64,000 nt of DNA from Shewanella litoralis (lineage in GTDB: Bacteria; Pseudomonadota; Gammaproteobacteria; Enterobacterales; Shewanellaceae), in the NCBI RefSeq assembly GCF_009828585.1, contig NZ_WSRZ01000002.1, forward strand, positions 372,001-436,000, read 5' to 3'. Positions 36,150 through 46,049 of the stretch are shown here, in pieces. Within the stretch, counting starts at the first letter, position 1; every line of letters begins with the position of its first letter. The notes under the pieces are model-generated. The model was not told the origin of the DNA. It saw only the letters and a program-made list of their open reading frames with translations, and made no database searches. A program made the translations under genes and the position numbers.

Positions 36150-36214
36150 ACAATGCTCCATTTGTGATGTTTAAGTTCAATGTTAAAGCAAGATGCTTAT
36201 GTTAGAACTCGTAC

Positions 36215-36270
36215 TAAAGATTAGCTACTAGAGATTAGCGCTTAGAGATTAGCCCTCAGAGATTAGATAG
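36215..36270. repeat. Four tandem 14-bp repeats
   Basis: Four units of the form TAGAGATTAGCNCT (36215, 36229, 36243, 36257), degenerate at the edges, in the gap between the DUF302 gene and the CLCA_X gene. Similar in style to the 13-bp array at 24685-24762. Confidence 0.75.
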
Positions 36271-36677
36271 TAAAAACAACATATCGCCAAGGCTCTTGTT
36301 AATATAAAGAATACTACAAGGAGTAATGTAAAAAATAATATAAAAAGTGATGCAAGGACTCACACAAACATAAGCATTAACATAAACATCAGAATAAACG
36401 ATCCAATTTTGCTGGTGGCCGTAATATCACTAATCGTGATGAAATGAAACAGGTTGAACAATGAACAATAAACCGTCTTTTTGACTAGGTATTCACTTAC
36501 TTGCATATAAGTTAAAAAATTACCGAGGGTAATACTTTTCTTTTTGCATAAATACGAATAAATATGCTGGTGGTCAGCCTTGGGTTTACGGGAGATTATA
36601 TGTCACTCCCATCCGCATTTAACATTTCGCTACGTTCAAAAGCGCTAAAGTTGTAAACTAGCTAAGCAGTTAAAAGA
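36271..36677. other. AT-rich intergenic region before the CLCA_X gene
   Basis: About 400 bases of AT-rich sequence without an ORF I can support. No tRNA, IS end or clear terminator was seen. It marks the left edge of the accessory region. Confidence 0.4.
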
Positions 36678-37565
36678 GTGTCAGTTCAGTTTGTTGATCA
36701 GAGGTATTGTTTGGCGTCACATCATTCGTTATTAAATCACCAGCGCTACTTTGAGCGCATAGGCCCAGATTATCGTAATGGTGCCTCGGTGAGCTTTTTA
36801 GACATTAAAGACACTTTTGGTTTACGTCATATTCGTGTCGGTAAATGGGTTAATAAACAAGAATCTGCACTGGCCGCTAATTTGATATTTGATTCAATGG
36901 CCGACCTTGCCAATATTTTACGTGTGCCGCCCGAATTAATTGGCCTGCGCGGCAGCCTAAGGTTTGCTTTTGGCTCAGGCGGGCAAAAAGGTGTACAAGC
37001 TCATTACTCACCAGCTTATAAAGAATTAGCCCTGGCAAAAAATGCCGGAGCAGGAGCATTAGCCCACGAGTTTTGGCACGCTTTTGATCATTACATTGCC
37101 GATAAAATGTTTATCGACGACAGCCTATTAAGCCCCGACGGTTACATGAGCACAGCAAACCGCTTTTCCTGCGCCACAGACCACTGGCTGGCGGATAAAA
37201 CTATCGTCAATCATCCGCTAAATCAGCAGTTATCTAAGTTATTTGAAGTCACCTTTTTAAGCGCCAACGGCCAGGAACCTCACGACTATGTTCGCCGCTC
37301 AATCGCGTTAGACAAACTGCAAAACAGCCAATACTTTGCCAAACCCACCGAAATGATGGCCCGCGCTTTTGAAGCCAGTATCGAAATGTATTCAGAAACC
37401 CACGCCGACATAGCCAACCCATACCTGGTCAACAGCACCATCAACTCACCACTGAGCAAACACGGCGCATACCCAGACGCCAAACACGGCGCCGAAATCT
37501 ATCAAGCATTAATGGCCTATTTTGAACCACTAGGAATAGCATTTGATAAGCAAACGAATGGTTAA
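36678..37565 (+). CDS. CLCA_X family protein, putative HExxH metallopeptidase
   Basis: 295 residues starting at GTG. Belongs to what I recognise as the CLCA_X family, found in Shewanella and relatives; function unknown. A zinc-peptidase motif HEFWH occupies residues 130-134 in GALAHEFWHAFDH, and a later PTEMMARAFEA segment (about 225) could supply a third ligand or helix as in gluzincin-like folds. The region preceding the motif resembles LPD1-like associated domains of large polyvalent proteins. No signal peptide. Accessory neighbourhood. Confidence 0.75.
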   Translation: MSVQFVDQRYCLASHHSLLNHQRYFERIGPDYRNGASVSFLDIKDTFGLRHIRVGKWVNKQESALAANLIFDSMADLANILRVPPELIGLRGSLRFAFGSGGQKGVQAHYSPAYKELALAKNAGAGALAHEFWHAFDHYIADKMFIDDSLLSPDGYMSTANRFSCATDHWLADKTIVNHPLNQQLSKLFEVTFLSANGQEPHDYVRRSIALDKLQNSQYFAKPTEMMARAFEASIEMYSETHADIANPYLVNSTINSPLSKHGAYPDAKHGAEIYQALMAYFEPLGIAFDKQTNG

Positions 37566-37664
37566 GCGAAAGGCACTAAGTAACAAGAAATAAGTAATAA
37601 GAGAGTAGTGGACAATTAATCACAAGATTAAGCGACATTATTTATCACTGGTTAGCTGACTTTG

Positions 37665-40535
37665 TTATTCAACAAAATCAGCTGCATCTAACACTTGCTT
37701 TAAACGCGCAAACGTAACCATGCTTTCATTGGCAAGCATGGGGTTATAGTCAAGGTTATGTGCGTTGAGTTGGTATTGACCATTTGGCAATTTGCTCACT
37801 TTTCGCAGTAAGTATTGATTGTCTCCAGCGTCATCCTGTATCTCAATAGCCATGATTTTACCAGTAATCGAGCCTGCATTCGTTGGAGTCACTCGCTCAA
37901 GTAATAATAAATCACCATCGAGAATGGGGTTCTTGCCGCCATTCATCGAGTTACCGCTGGCTGGGGCGATAAAGTGAATAGCTGGATCGAGCCTATTAAA
38001 ACTCGAATTTAACTTGAGGGTTTCGCTACTTTCATCAGTACCCGTTTTAAAATGACCGCAAGCAATTTTTAAATCAGGGTAAAAATGCATTAACGTGTGT
38101 TGTGGTTGCTCAATAGGTAATTGGTGTACTGTTGCTGCTTGCACTTTCGTTTTTGACGGTTGGCGTTGGCTATAACGAGCTAATAATAACTCTGTTAACT
38201 CCCGCAGTGCCGTTGATAAAGTCTCAATATCTGTGCCAGCAATATCAATATTTGCGTGAAGACAATCAGCTTCAACTTTAAACCATGATTGGCTATCAGA
38301 CTGATCTTGTTTGCTTAAAAATGTAATTGGATTGTCTAGCCAGTACTTTCGCCATTTGGGTGATTGAGCGTCTACATCCTGCAAACTTGTTTTTACATCT
38401 TGCGTCCATAATTTGGGGTAACGTTTAAAAACTTGCCAACTCTTGATACAAAGTGCGTCGATACTCGGTGGTGTGCGTAAACCGTTTAGCTCAATAAACG
38501 CTTCAAGTAATATTGCTTTGAAACATTTACTCATTGAGGCTTTTTCAACACCGCGACTTAACAATGTTAAATAAGGTGAGAGTGTTTTCAATTGGCTATC
38601 TTGTGGCTCTTGGCTGATAGCCAGCTCAAACCAACTACCAAATTGCTGGGTCATTTTATTCCAAGCGTAGCCGCTATGATAAAACTCTGTAGCGGTAGGG
38701 CGATGGCCTAACTCGTCTTTGAGTAATTGATATTGTTGATCTGCTTTGGTGTAATCCAGCTTCAATTGCTGCCAAAAATTGATTAATTCAGGATCAATAT
38801 TAATCAAACACTGGTGGTTTAATTTGGGATTGTTTAAACGTGCAATCGCCTGCTTATGATCAGAAGCTTGCAATAACGCCATTGGACGATTCAAAAAGCT
38901 GATGTGATTACCAATAAAGTCGATAATCGAGACAAACTTTTTATTGGTTTCAGGCGAGGTACGCAAACCTCGACCTAATTGCTGTAAAAATAATATTTTT
39001 GATTCAGTCGGGCGCAAGATCAAAATGGTATCAATTGAAGGTAAGTCGGTACCTTCATTGAATAAATCGACTGAAAAAATCACCTCAATTTTGCCTGAAG
39101 CTAACAAGCTCAAGGCTTCTGCGCGTCTTACGTCAGAGCCACTGTGTACCGAAACCGCATTAATACCTCGGTGTGAAAACCAGTTGGCCATATAATCTGC
39201 ATGCGCTTTTGATACACAAAACGCTAAAGTGCGTTGTTGTTTGTGTTTTTGCCAATGACCAAAAACATGTTTGGCACGTTTTTCAGTGGCAAATTGGTTT
39301 TCGAGAGCTTTGGGATCAAACTTGCCGTTTCGCCAAGGTAAGTCTTGATAATTAACCGTGTCATCATTAATACCTTGATATTGAAATGGCACCAAGATAC
39401 CAAGCTCAATACCATCAATAATGTTCTTTTCGTAAACTAAATTGTTATCACACAGGGAAAGAATATCCGCCTGATCTGTTCGCTCTGGTGTGGCAGTTAA
39501 GCCCAATAAAAACTGAGGCGTAAAGTGGTTTAATAATGATTGATAACTGCTGGCACCTGCATGATGAAACTCATCGACAATGACATAATCAAAATGATTT
39601 GGATTCACCTGATTGAGGTGTGTTTGCTGACCTAATGTTTGAATCGATGCAAACACAATATCGGCATCAACAACTTTGGTTTTGGCATTAAAATGGCCGC
39701 TGATAAGTTTAGGCAACAATGTCTTAAACGTGCGCTCTGCTTGCAGTAATATTTCTTCTCGGTGTGCAACAAAGAGTACTTTACGGGCGTTAAATTGCTG
39801 TACATCGAATGCCGCTAACCATGTTTTTCCCATGCCAGTGGCTAAAACCACCAAACCTTTGGATTGTAATGCTAAGCGTGTGTTGGCAAGGGCTGATAAA
39901 GCTTCTTGCTGAGCAAAATTGGGTGCAGGTTCTTCTGGTTCAACTTCATTAACGATTGCAAGCGGCGGCTTAACCACTTTGCGTTTTTCGGCATAACGAT
40001 TGATAAAATCATCTGTGAGATGAATCGATTGTTGATGGTTAAAAATCTGCAAGAATTGCTGACGAATATAGTTAAACTCGCTGGGGTCTTGGTTTTCAAT
40101 CAAGTCATGACGCAAACACCATTCGAACGCATGGGTAAACGCGGCCTTGCTTATGTTGTTAGAGCCCACATAAGCACAACCGGTATCATTTTGATCGCTG
40201 TGTTGCTGAACGAAAATGTAAGTTTTCATGTGAAAGCTTTGGCCGCTTTTACAGGTGAATATTTTAGTTTTAGCGCCGCGAGATTGCAAAATCATCAGGT
40301 GGCGTAATGCCACGGGATCGGTAATACAAAGGTAGTCAGAGGTGACTATATCGATACTGGCTTGGCGCTCTAAGGCATCTGATAACGCATCAAAGATTAA
40401 ATCCAATCCAGAACGCTGAATAAAAGAAACGGAGATTTCAATATTGCTTGCTCGGTTTATCGCTTGCAATAACTTAGGTAAAAACGGGTCATCCAAACCA
40501 CCGCTAGTTAATACAGGTCCTTCTGCTAACTTCAT
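37665..40535 (-). CDS. PLD nuclease - SF2 helicase - S24 peptidase fusion protein
   Basis: 956 residues. N-terminal PLD-like nuclease domain (about 1-170) with one HKD-type motif, His102-x-Lys104 and GSNN near 124-127; SF2 helicase (about 205-560) with Walker A ATGMGKT (232-238), DEFH (321-324), TATPERTD and the motif VI QQLGRGLR; a helicase-associated helical region (about 590-760); and a C-terminal S24/LexA-like peptidase domain (about 845-956) with SGNSM (putative Ser863), a following DGDLLLL motif and LLRK (putative Lys912). Related PLD-SF2 helicases usually end in DUF3427, not S24. It follows the methyltransferase gene by nine bases. A defence or damage-response role is inferred. Confidence 0.82.
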   Translation of the reverse strand: MKLAEGPVLTSGGLDDPFLPKLLQAINRASNIEISVSFIQRSGLDLIFDALSDALERQASIDIVTSDYLCITDPVALRHLMILQSRGAKTKIFTCKSGQSFHMKTYIFVQQHSDQNDTGCAYVGSNNISKAAFTHAFEWCLRHDLIENQDPSEFNYIRQQFLQIFNHQQSIHLTDDFINRYAEKRKVVKPPLAIVNEVEPEEPAPNFAQQEALSALANTRLALQSKGLVVLATGMGKTWLAAFDVQQFNARKVLFVAHREEILLQAERTFKTLLPKLISGHFNAKTKVVDADIVFASIQTLGQQTHLNQVNPNHFDYVIVDEFHHAGASSYQSLLNHFTPQFLLGLTATPERTDQADILSLCDNNLVYEKNIIDGIELGILVPFQYQGINDDTVNYQDLPWRNGKFDPKALENQFATEKRAKHVFGHWQKHKQQRTLAFCVSKAHADYMANWFSHRGINAVSVHSGSDVRRAEALSLLASGKIEVIFSVDLFNEGTDLPSIDTILILRPTESKILFLQQLGRGLRTSPETNKKFVSIIDFIGNHISFLNRPMALLQASDHKQAIARLNNPKLNHQCLINIDPELINFWQQLKLDYTKADQQYQLLKDELGHRPTATEFYHSGYAWNKMTQQFGSWFELAISQEPQDSQLKTLSPYLTLLSRGVEKASMSKCFKAILLEAFIELNGLRTPPSIDALCIKSWQVFKRYPKLWTQDVKTSLQDVDAQSPKWRKYWLDNPITFLSKQDQSDSQSWFKVEADCLHANIDIAGTDIETLSTALRELTELLLARYSQRQPSKTKVQAATVHQLPIEQPQHTLMHFYPDLKIACGHFKTGTDESSETLKLNSSFNRLDPAIHFIAPASGNSMNGGKNPILDGDLLLLERVTPTNAGSITGKIMAIEIQDDAGDNQYLLRKVSKLPNGQYQLNAHNLDYNPMLANESMVTFARLKQVLDAADFVE

Positions 40536-40544
40536 GTCGTTTCT

Positions 40545-41132
40545 CTACTTTGAGGTCTTAATAAGAATGGCATTTAGCCACTTTTCGTTTTCGCGTCCTG
40601 GGCGTACATCTGTAGTCACCCAGATATGTTTGCACGTCAAACCTGAGCCTTGTATCCATTGCTCAAGCAAAGACTCATCGGCATCAGCAAAAAAACGGCC
40701 ATTATGAGTTCGCTCTTGTACGCCATATTTGAAAGAGCAATAAAATACGCCATTGGTTACCAGTGTGCTGGCTAAAGTCGCAAACGTGTTGGGTAGGGCG
40801 TTTGCTTCAACATGAAGTAAAGAAGCACAGGCCCAAATGCCGTCAAATTGATAGGTGAGGTCAATATCATCAAAGCTACATACTGCTACTGTTTGGCCTA
40901 TGTATTCTGAGGCAGCTTTAGCTAATTCTGCACTAGCATCAATCGCCATGACTCGGTAACCCATATCAATAAAGGCTTTGCTGTCTCGCCCAGAACCACA
41001 ACCCGCATCTAAAACACGAGCATTAACGGGCAATTGACTGACAAACGTTTGATAAAGTTCACTGACATCGGCATTAACAGTTGAGTCAAAAAAGGCTTGG
41101 GAATGTTGATTGTAAAACTCGATGGTAGACAT
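40545..41132 (-). CDS. Class I SAM-dependent methyltransferase
   Basis: 195 residues, small-molecule type: SAM motif I VLDAGCGSGRDSKAF (about 40-54), the acidic end of beta-2 in MAIDAS, then a FDGIWACASLLHV segment. Similar to TehB/UbiE-like enzymes; no DNA-methylase NPPY or PC motif is present. Transcribed just ahead of the helicase fusion (nine-base gap), so the two are almost certainly one operon. Substrate unknown. Confidence 0.85.
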   Translation of the reverse strand: MSTIEFYNQHSQAFFDSTVNADVSELYQTFVSQLPVNARVLDAGCGSGRDSKAFIDMGYRVMAIDASAELAKAASEYIGQTVAVCSFDDIDLTYQFDGIWACASLLHVEANALPNTFATLASTLVTNGVFYCSFKYGVQERTHNGRFFADADESLLEQWIQGSGLTCKHIWVTTDVRPGRENEKWLNAILIKTSK

Positions 41133-41230
41133 AACTCATCCTATATTTATTCTGATGTGAGTTTATCGATAAATTATAGCTGTCTCAAGTATTTAGTTTG
41201 TATTCAAACTAGGGACGAATCCAACCAAAA

Positions 41231-41845
41231 TCAATAATCAACCTGTTCAATCACACTGATTGCGGTTGGCCCTCGGCCTTTTTTTGATGGCACTCGGTGG
41301 CCGGTGTCTGGGTTGGTTTTCATGGTTTGTAAAAACTGGTTTTGTTGTGGCCCAAAGCTGATGTGCAGTGGCCGGTGTTTGCCGTAGTAATAGAGGCGAT
41401 CGAATTTAAGATTTTCACAAATCCATGCCGCGACCTGTTGCATGTCGACTGGTGTATCGGCTTGGATATCACTTGATGTGCTGGCTGGGTTATTTAGCAC
41501 GGTAAAGTCGCATGCTGCTCCGAGACGGTCGCAAATAAGTTTTTGATTTTGATTGAGTTCGTAAGCGCAATGTTGGTCAAGCTTTGGCGCGATATGCGGG
41601 TTAGGATTTTTAGCAATTAAGCGTGCAAGCTCGGGTGAGCAAAATCCGTAGGTTAAGCTAATTGGCCCAAATTGGTCGACGATTGGGTCGAGTATTTTTG
41701 TCGCCAATGCACTGAGTGCGCGCCAGGTTTCAGGTTGTTTCGGTAAGTTTTCAATTTGATGCAATTGTGCCGTATTGCCGCAGTTTATTAGGTCTGCATA
41801 AGTAAAGTGGCGGCTGGCTTTGCCATTGATATTGTAGGTAAACAA
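41231..41845 (-). CDS. M15-like peptidase family protein (putative)
   Basis: 204 residues. The fold looks like the peptidase M15A/Hedgehog-type: a GFCSPELARLI segment (the GFRSPELN counterpart), then His92, Asp113 in AACDFTV, and His161 in RPLHISFG, arranged like the H-D-H zinc ligands of that family, although the usual SxHxxGxAxD spacing is stretched. The start codon is a TTG at 41845 directly after an in-frame stop, without a clear ribosome-binding site, so the N-terminus is uncertain. Substrate could be peptidoglycan; no signal peptide is seen. Confidence 0.62.
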   Translation of the reverse strand: MFTYNINGKASRHFTYADLINCGNTAQLHQIENLPKQPETWRALSALATKILDPIVDQFGPISLTYGFCSPELARLIAKNPNPHIAPKLDQHCAYELNQNQKLICDRLGAACDFTVLNNPASTSSDIQADTPVDMQQVAAWICENLKFDRLYYYGKHRPLHISFGPQQNQFLQTMKTNPDTGHRVPSKKGRGPTAISVIEQVDY

Positions 41846-42054
41846 TCAAAGTCCGATATCAGTATTCTGGTTTGGTGTAACCATACCGTGTATTGATTAT
41901 GCTGACTAGATAGTAGTGCTACTAATGTGAATTTAACTTGAAAGTAGTTGAAAAAACGATCACTGTTTAAAGAGAAAATAGTTAGGTTGAATGTTACTGA
42001 TTTACAGAGAAGTCTAAACCAGCAACAATTTTTAATCATCAATTCTGAAGATAT

Positions 42055-42756
42055 TTATAGTCCTGCATTTTCCTTAATCCAAGAGAAAACCTCAGTCTTA
42101 TTTTTCGGACTATAATAACTTAAATGTGGAACTGCAGCGATAAATGTTGATTTACCATTTATTTCACATTTAAAGCCTTTACACTTCCAATCACCGTGAT
42201 CTGCATCAATTGTTAATTCAGTTTCATCTATGTGAAATAATTCCTTCAGAAACGCGTAAGCTGATATTGAAGATATACCAAAGGTTAGTATAAGTTTTGG
42301 TTTCACTAAGTTCAGAATTGCTTCATGTACAGGCCAACATAATCCAGCTAGACCGAAACATAGATTGCTAGAGTCGCGTGAGGTTTTAAAGATAATATTT
42401 GATGCACATACTGTCCTAGGGTCTTGTACTCCAACTCCTTTCAATAGTTCAATTACTCTCATTTGTAGAGGTGCTTTTCCTACCTCATAATGAGCGATTT
42501 TGTTTTCCCATCGTTCATCAATAAATGAGTTTTCTGTACGCTTCAACATCCTATCTAGATGAGATTTAATTGAATATGAAGTTGTCGTATCAGGGTTCTC
42601 TTGTCCATCGCCACCAGGATTAAGTCCTAATAGATAGATTGGGCCTTCTTTCAATGTTTCATGAGAACTATAAATGACTTCGCCTTTATTTTTTAGAATA
42701 TGTTTGAGTGTTTTCCTTGCAAAATCAGGTAGATCATTTTTTGTGATATTCGTCAT
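42055..42756 (-). CDS. Uracil-DNA-glycosylase-superfamily-like protein
   Basis: 233 residues. LLGLNPGGDG (about 42-51) resembles the UDG motif I (G-NPG), KLILTFGISSISAYAF resembles the central strand block (P-ii--G--A), and VPHLSYYSP resembles motif II (HPS-Y). Classic catalytic Asp/Asn positions are not evident, so it may be a divergent non-glycosylase member. Codon use and base composition are clearly more AT-rich than the neighbours, suggesting recent acquisition. No known partner; the M15-like gene is 210 bases downstream. Confidence 0.6.
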   Translation of the reverse strand: MTNITKNDLPDFARKTLKHILKNKGEVIYSSHETLKEGPIYLLGLNPGGDGQENPDTTTSYSIKSHLDRMLKRTENSFIDERWENKIAHYEVGKAPLQMRVIELLKGVGVQDPRTVCASNIIFKTSRDSSNLCFGLAGLCWPVHEAILNLVKPKLILTFGISSISAYAFLKELFHIDETELTIDADHGDWKCKGFKCEINGKSTFIAAVPHLSYYSPKNKTEVFSWIKENAGL

Positions 42757-42953
42757 ACAAACGGTTTCCTTACCTTAAAAATTTAAAGCTGTTTAAATTT
42801 TTTAATTTAAAATCTAACAAATAATCGCTTAATTTAATAATAAGAGCTAGTGATTTTATATTTTTTGTACTGAGGTTTTTTCTTTTGCAAATATTAAAGT
42901 GATACCGCAGTGAACGTATTCCCCACTGCGGTATTATTGATATTAATTTTTAA

Positions 42954-45900
42954 TTATTGTTTTGGCTTGACCATTTTTAAAATTATCACTAAAAACAGTG
43001 GGGCAAAATACACGACTAACAGTGTTGCGCCTGTCATACCGCCCAGTACAGAGGTACCAATAGCGTTACGGGCATTAGCGCCTGCACCGCTGCTCAATAC
43101 CAGTGGTAATACACCCAGACCAAAGGCGAGTGAGGTCATGATGATAGGGCGTAAACGCATTTCACAGGCTTGAATGGTGGCGTCTATCATGTCGGCGCCT
43201 TTGTCGTAGAGTTCTTTGGCGAACTCGACAATTAAGATGGCGTTTTTAGCGGTTAAGCCAATGGTTGTTAGCACGCCCACTTGAAAATACACGTCGTTTT
43301 CAAGGCCGCGAAGCATAATGGCCGCGAGTGCACCGAGTACGCCCAAAGGCACGACTAAAATAATCGCAATGGGAATGCTCCAGCTTTCATATAATGCCGC
43401 TAAACAAATGAATACCATAAGCACTGAGATAGCATAGAGTATCGGTGCCTGGTTTCCGGCTTCTAACTCTTGGTATGACATACCTGACCAACTGACTTGT
43501 ACATCAGTTGATAGCTCTGCTGCGATGGCATTTACTTCATCCATTGCATCACCTGTACTGAAGCCTGGCGCGGCTTCACCTAAAATTTCAAAGGCTGAGT
43601 TACCATTAAAACGGGTTAGCTGCGGTGAACCTGTGCCCCAATGTGATGAGGTAAATGCTGACAGCGGTACCATTTCATCCTGATTGTTGCGAATAAGCCA
43701 ATGATTGAGATCTTCTGGCGTCATGCGGTATTGAGCTTCAGCTTGAATGTAAACTTTTTTAGAGCGTCCACGGTCAATAAAGTCATTGACGTAAGATGAA
43801 CCCCAGGCAATCGACAATGAGTTGTTGATGTCGTCGATATCAAGGCCAAATACTTTGGCTTTTTCATAATCAATGTCTAAATAAAACTGGGCATTGTCTT
43901 CCAGGCCGTTAGGTCTGGAGTTTTGCAATATTGGGCTTTGGGCCATTTTCGCTAACAGTTGATTACGCACTTCGATAAGTTTGTCGTGGCCAATTGCGCC
44001 AACATCTTCAAGGTAAAAATCAAATCCTGATGATTGGCCTAGCTCTCTAATTGCAGGACTACTAAATGCAAACACTGAGGCTTTTTTATAACTTGAAAAA
44101 TACCCCATCGTGCGTTGAATAATCGCATTGACGTTGGTCTCGTCTGTGGTTCGCTCTGACCAGTCTTTTAAGCCAATAAAGCCCATACCGGCATTTTGGC
44201 CTTTGCCAGAAAAGTTAAAGCCTGACACGGTAAATACAGTATTGATAACATCAGGCTCATTTTGTTGCAGGTATTCTTTGATGTCGTTCATGACCTCGGC
44301 AGTTTGATTGATTGTTGAGCCTGTTGGTAATTGCACCATCATATAAAATTCGCCCTGATCTTCATCAGGTAAAAACGAGCTGGGTAGGGTGTTATACATA
44401 TACGCGGTGCCAGCTAACAATAAACCGTAGATTAAGGTAAAGCGTAATGGCCGCAGCAGCACACGTTTGATTGAACCTTTGTAACCATGTGATAAGCGGT
44501 CAAACAGGCGATTAAAGCCATTGAAGAAACCATTGGTGGATTTTTGTTTCGGTTTTAATAAGGTAGCACACAACACCGGGGTAAGAATTAACGCAACCAG
44601 CACCGACAATACCATTGCAGATACTATGGTTAACGAGAACTGTTTGTAGATAGCACCGGTAGAACCCGACATAAAGGCCATTGGAATAAATACCACAGCA
44701 AGTACCATGGTAATGCCCACTAATGCGCCGGTGATTTGCTTCATCGACTTTTTAGTGGCTTCTAATGCCGAGAGTTTTTCTTCGTGCATGATGCGTTCAA
44801 CGTTTTCTACTACCACAATGGCATCGTCGACCAATAGGCCGATGGCCAGCACCATGCCGAACATGGTTAAAGTATTAATAGAAAACCCGAGTACCGACAT
44901 AACCGCAAACGTACCCAGTAACACAATAGGTACAGCAATGGTTGGGATTAATGTTGCTCTGAAGTTTTGTAAAAACAACAGCATTACAAAAAACACGAGT
45001 ACGATGGCTTCAAATAAGGTTTTAACCACTTCAGTAATCGATAAACGAATAAATTTATTGCTGTCTGTGGCTTTGGCCATGGCTAAACCCTGAGGAAAGC
45101 CTTTTGATAATTGCGCTAATTTGGCATCTACCGCTTCTTGGGTGTCTAACGAATTTGCACCAGATGCCAGCGTGATAGCGATACCCGATGAACCATAACC
45201 GTTAAATACAGGGATAACGCTTGAGTCTTCGCTGGCAAGTTCTACCTTGGCAACATCACTAAGACGAACTTTTGAGCCATCTTCATCCACTTTAATTAAA
45301 ATGTTTTTAAATTCATCAACAGTAGTTAATAAGCTTTGTGCTGTGATAGTCGCATTAATTAATTGGCTATCGGTGGCTGGCACGCCGCCGAGTTGGCCAA
45401 CGGTAACTTGACTGTTTTGCACCGATACTGCATCTGAAATATCAACCGGGGTTAAGTTGTAACTGTTGAGTTTGGCGGGGTCTAACCAGATACGCATGGC
45501 GTAGGATGGACCAAAAATGGTCACGCTGCCGACACCATTAACGCGGCTGATAATGTCTTTAATACTTGAGTTAGCGTAATCCTGGATGTCGCCAGTACTC
45601 ATGGTGCCATCGGGTGAGTACAGGTTGGTGACAGACATAAATCCAGAGGTACTTTTTTTAACGGTTGTGCCCTGATTTTGCACTGCGGTAGGCAAACGGT
45701 TACTGGCTTGCTGTAAATTATTTTGTACCTGTACCTGGGCAATATCTGGGTCGGTATCGGCACTGAAGGTTAATGTAATAGATGCACTGCCTGACGAGCT
45801 ACTGGTTGATGACATATAAAGCAGGTTATCTATGCCTGTCATGCTTTGCTCAATCACCTGAGTGACACTGTCTTCAATGGTTTTTGCCGATGCGCCTGGA

Positions 45901-46046
45901 TAAGAGGCGGTAATTGTGATAGCTGGCGGCGCAATAGTAGGGTACTGCGCGACAGGCAGACTCATTATTGACGCAATACCTGCAAGCATTATGACGAGGG
46001 TGATGGCCCATGCAAAAATTGGACGATTTAAAAAGAAACTAGACAT
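42954..46046 (-). CDS. RND efflux pump permease (AcrB/MexF-like, HAE1)
   Basis: Proton-driven inner-membrane multidrug transporter. The 1030 residues show 12 transmembrane segments in two halves with large periplasmic loops after TM1 and TM7. Proton-relay features lie in TM4 ([14 protein letters not shown]) and TM10; [15 protein letters not shown] and [15 protein letters not shown] are typical. Length equals the HAE1 norm. It follows the adaptor gene by three bases. No outer-membrane channel gene is in the operon, so TolC is presumably elsewhere. It is followed by 197 AT-rich bases before the UDG-like gene. Confidence 0.95.
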   Translation of the reverse strand: MSSFFLNRPIFAWAITLVIMLAGIASIMSLPVAQYPTIAPPAITITASYPGASAKTIEDSVTQVIEQSMTGIDNLLYMSSTSSSSGSASITLTFSADTDPDIAQVQVQNNLQQASNRLPTAVQNQGTTVKKSTSGFMSVTNLYSPDGTMSTGDIQDYANSSIKDIISRVNGVGSVTIFGPSYAMRIWLDPAKLNSYNLTPVDISDAVSVQNSQVTVGQLGGVPATDSQLINATITAQSLLTTVDEFKNILIKVDEDGSKVRLSDVAKVELASEDSSVIPVFNGYGSSGIAITLASGANSLDTQEAVDAKLAQLSKGFPQGLAMAKATDSNKFIRLSITEVVKTLFEAIVLVFFVMLLFLQNFRATLIPTIAVPIVLLGTFAVMSVLGFSINTLTMFGMVLAIGLLVDDAIVVVENVERIMHEEKLSALEATKKSMKQITGALVGITMVLAVVFIPMAFMSGSTGAIYKQFSLTIVSAMVLSVLVALILTPVLCATLLKPKQKSTNGFFNGFNRLFDRLSHGYKGSIKRVLLRPLRFTLIYGLLLAGTAYMYNTLPSSFLPDEDQGEFYMMVQLPTGSTINQTAEVMNDIKEYLQQNEPDVINTVFTVSGFNFSGKGQNAGMGFIGLKDWSERTTDETNVNAIIQRTMGYFSSYKKASVFAFSSPAIRELGQSSGFDFYLEDVGAIGHDKLIEVRNQLLAKMAQSPILQNSRPNGLEDNAQFYLDIDYEKAKVFGLDIDDINNSLSIAWGSSYVNDFIDRGRSKKVYIQAEAQYRMTPEDLNHWLIRNNQDEMVPLSAFTSSHWGTGSPQLTRFNGNSAFEILGEAAPGFSTGDAMDEVNAIAAELSTDVQVSWSGMSYQELEAGNQAPILYAISVLMVFICLAALYESWSIPIAIILVVPLGVLGALAAIMLRGLENDVYFQVGVLTTIGLTAKNAILIVEFAKELYDKGADMIDATIQACEMRLRPIIMTSLAFGLGVLPLVLSSGAGANARNAIGTSVLGGMTGATLLVVYFAPLFLVIILKMVKPKQ

Positions 46047-46049
46047 GGC

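Noticed and set aside
36215-36270. CRISPR array or iteron origin
   Set aside because: Only four degenerate contiguous 14-bp units; no spacers, no replication initiator gene near.
37665-41132. Restriction-modification system
   Set aside because: The methyltransferase lacks DNA-methylase motifs (NPPY or PC) and resembles small-molecule enzymes; the helicase lacks a known Type I/III specificity subunit.
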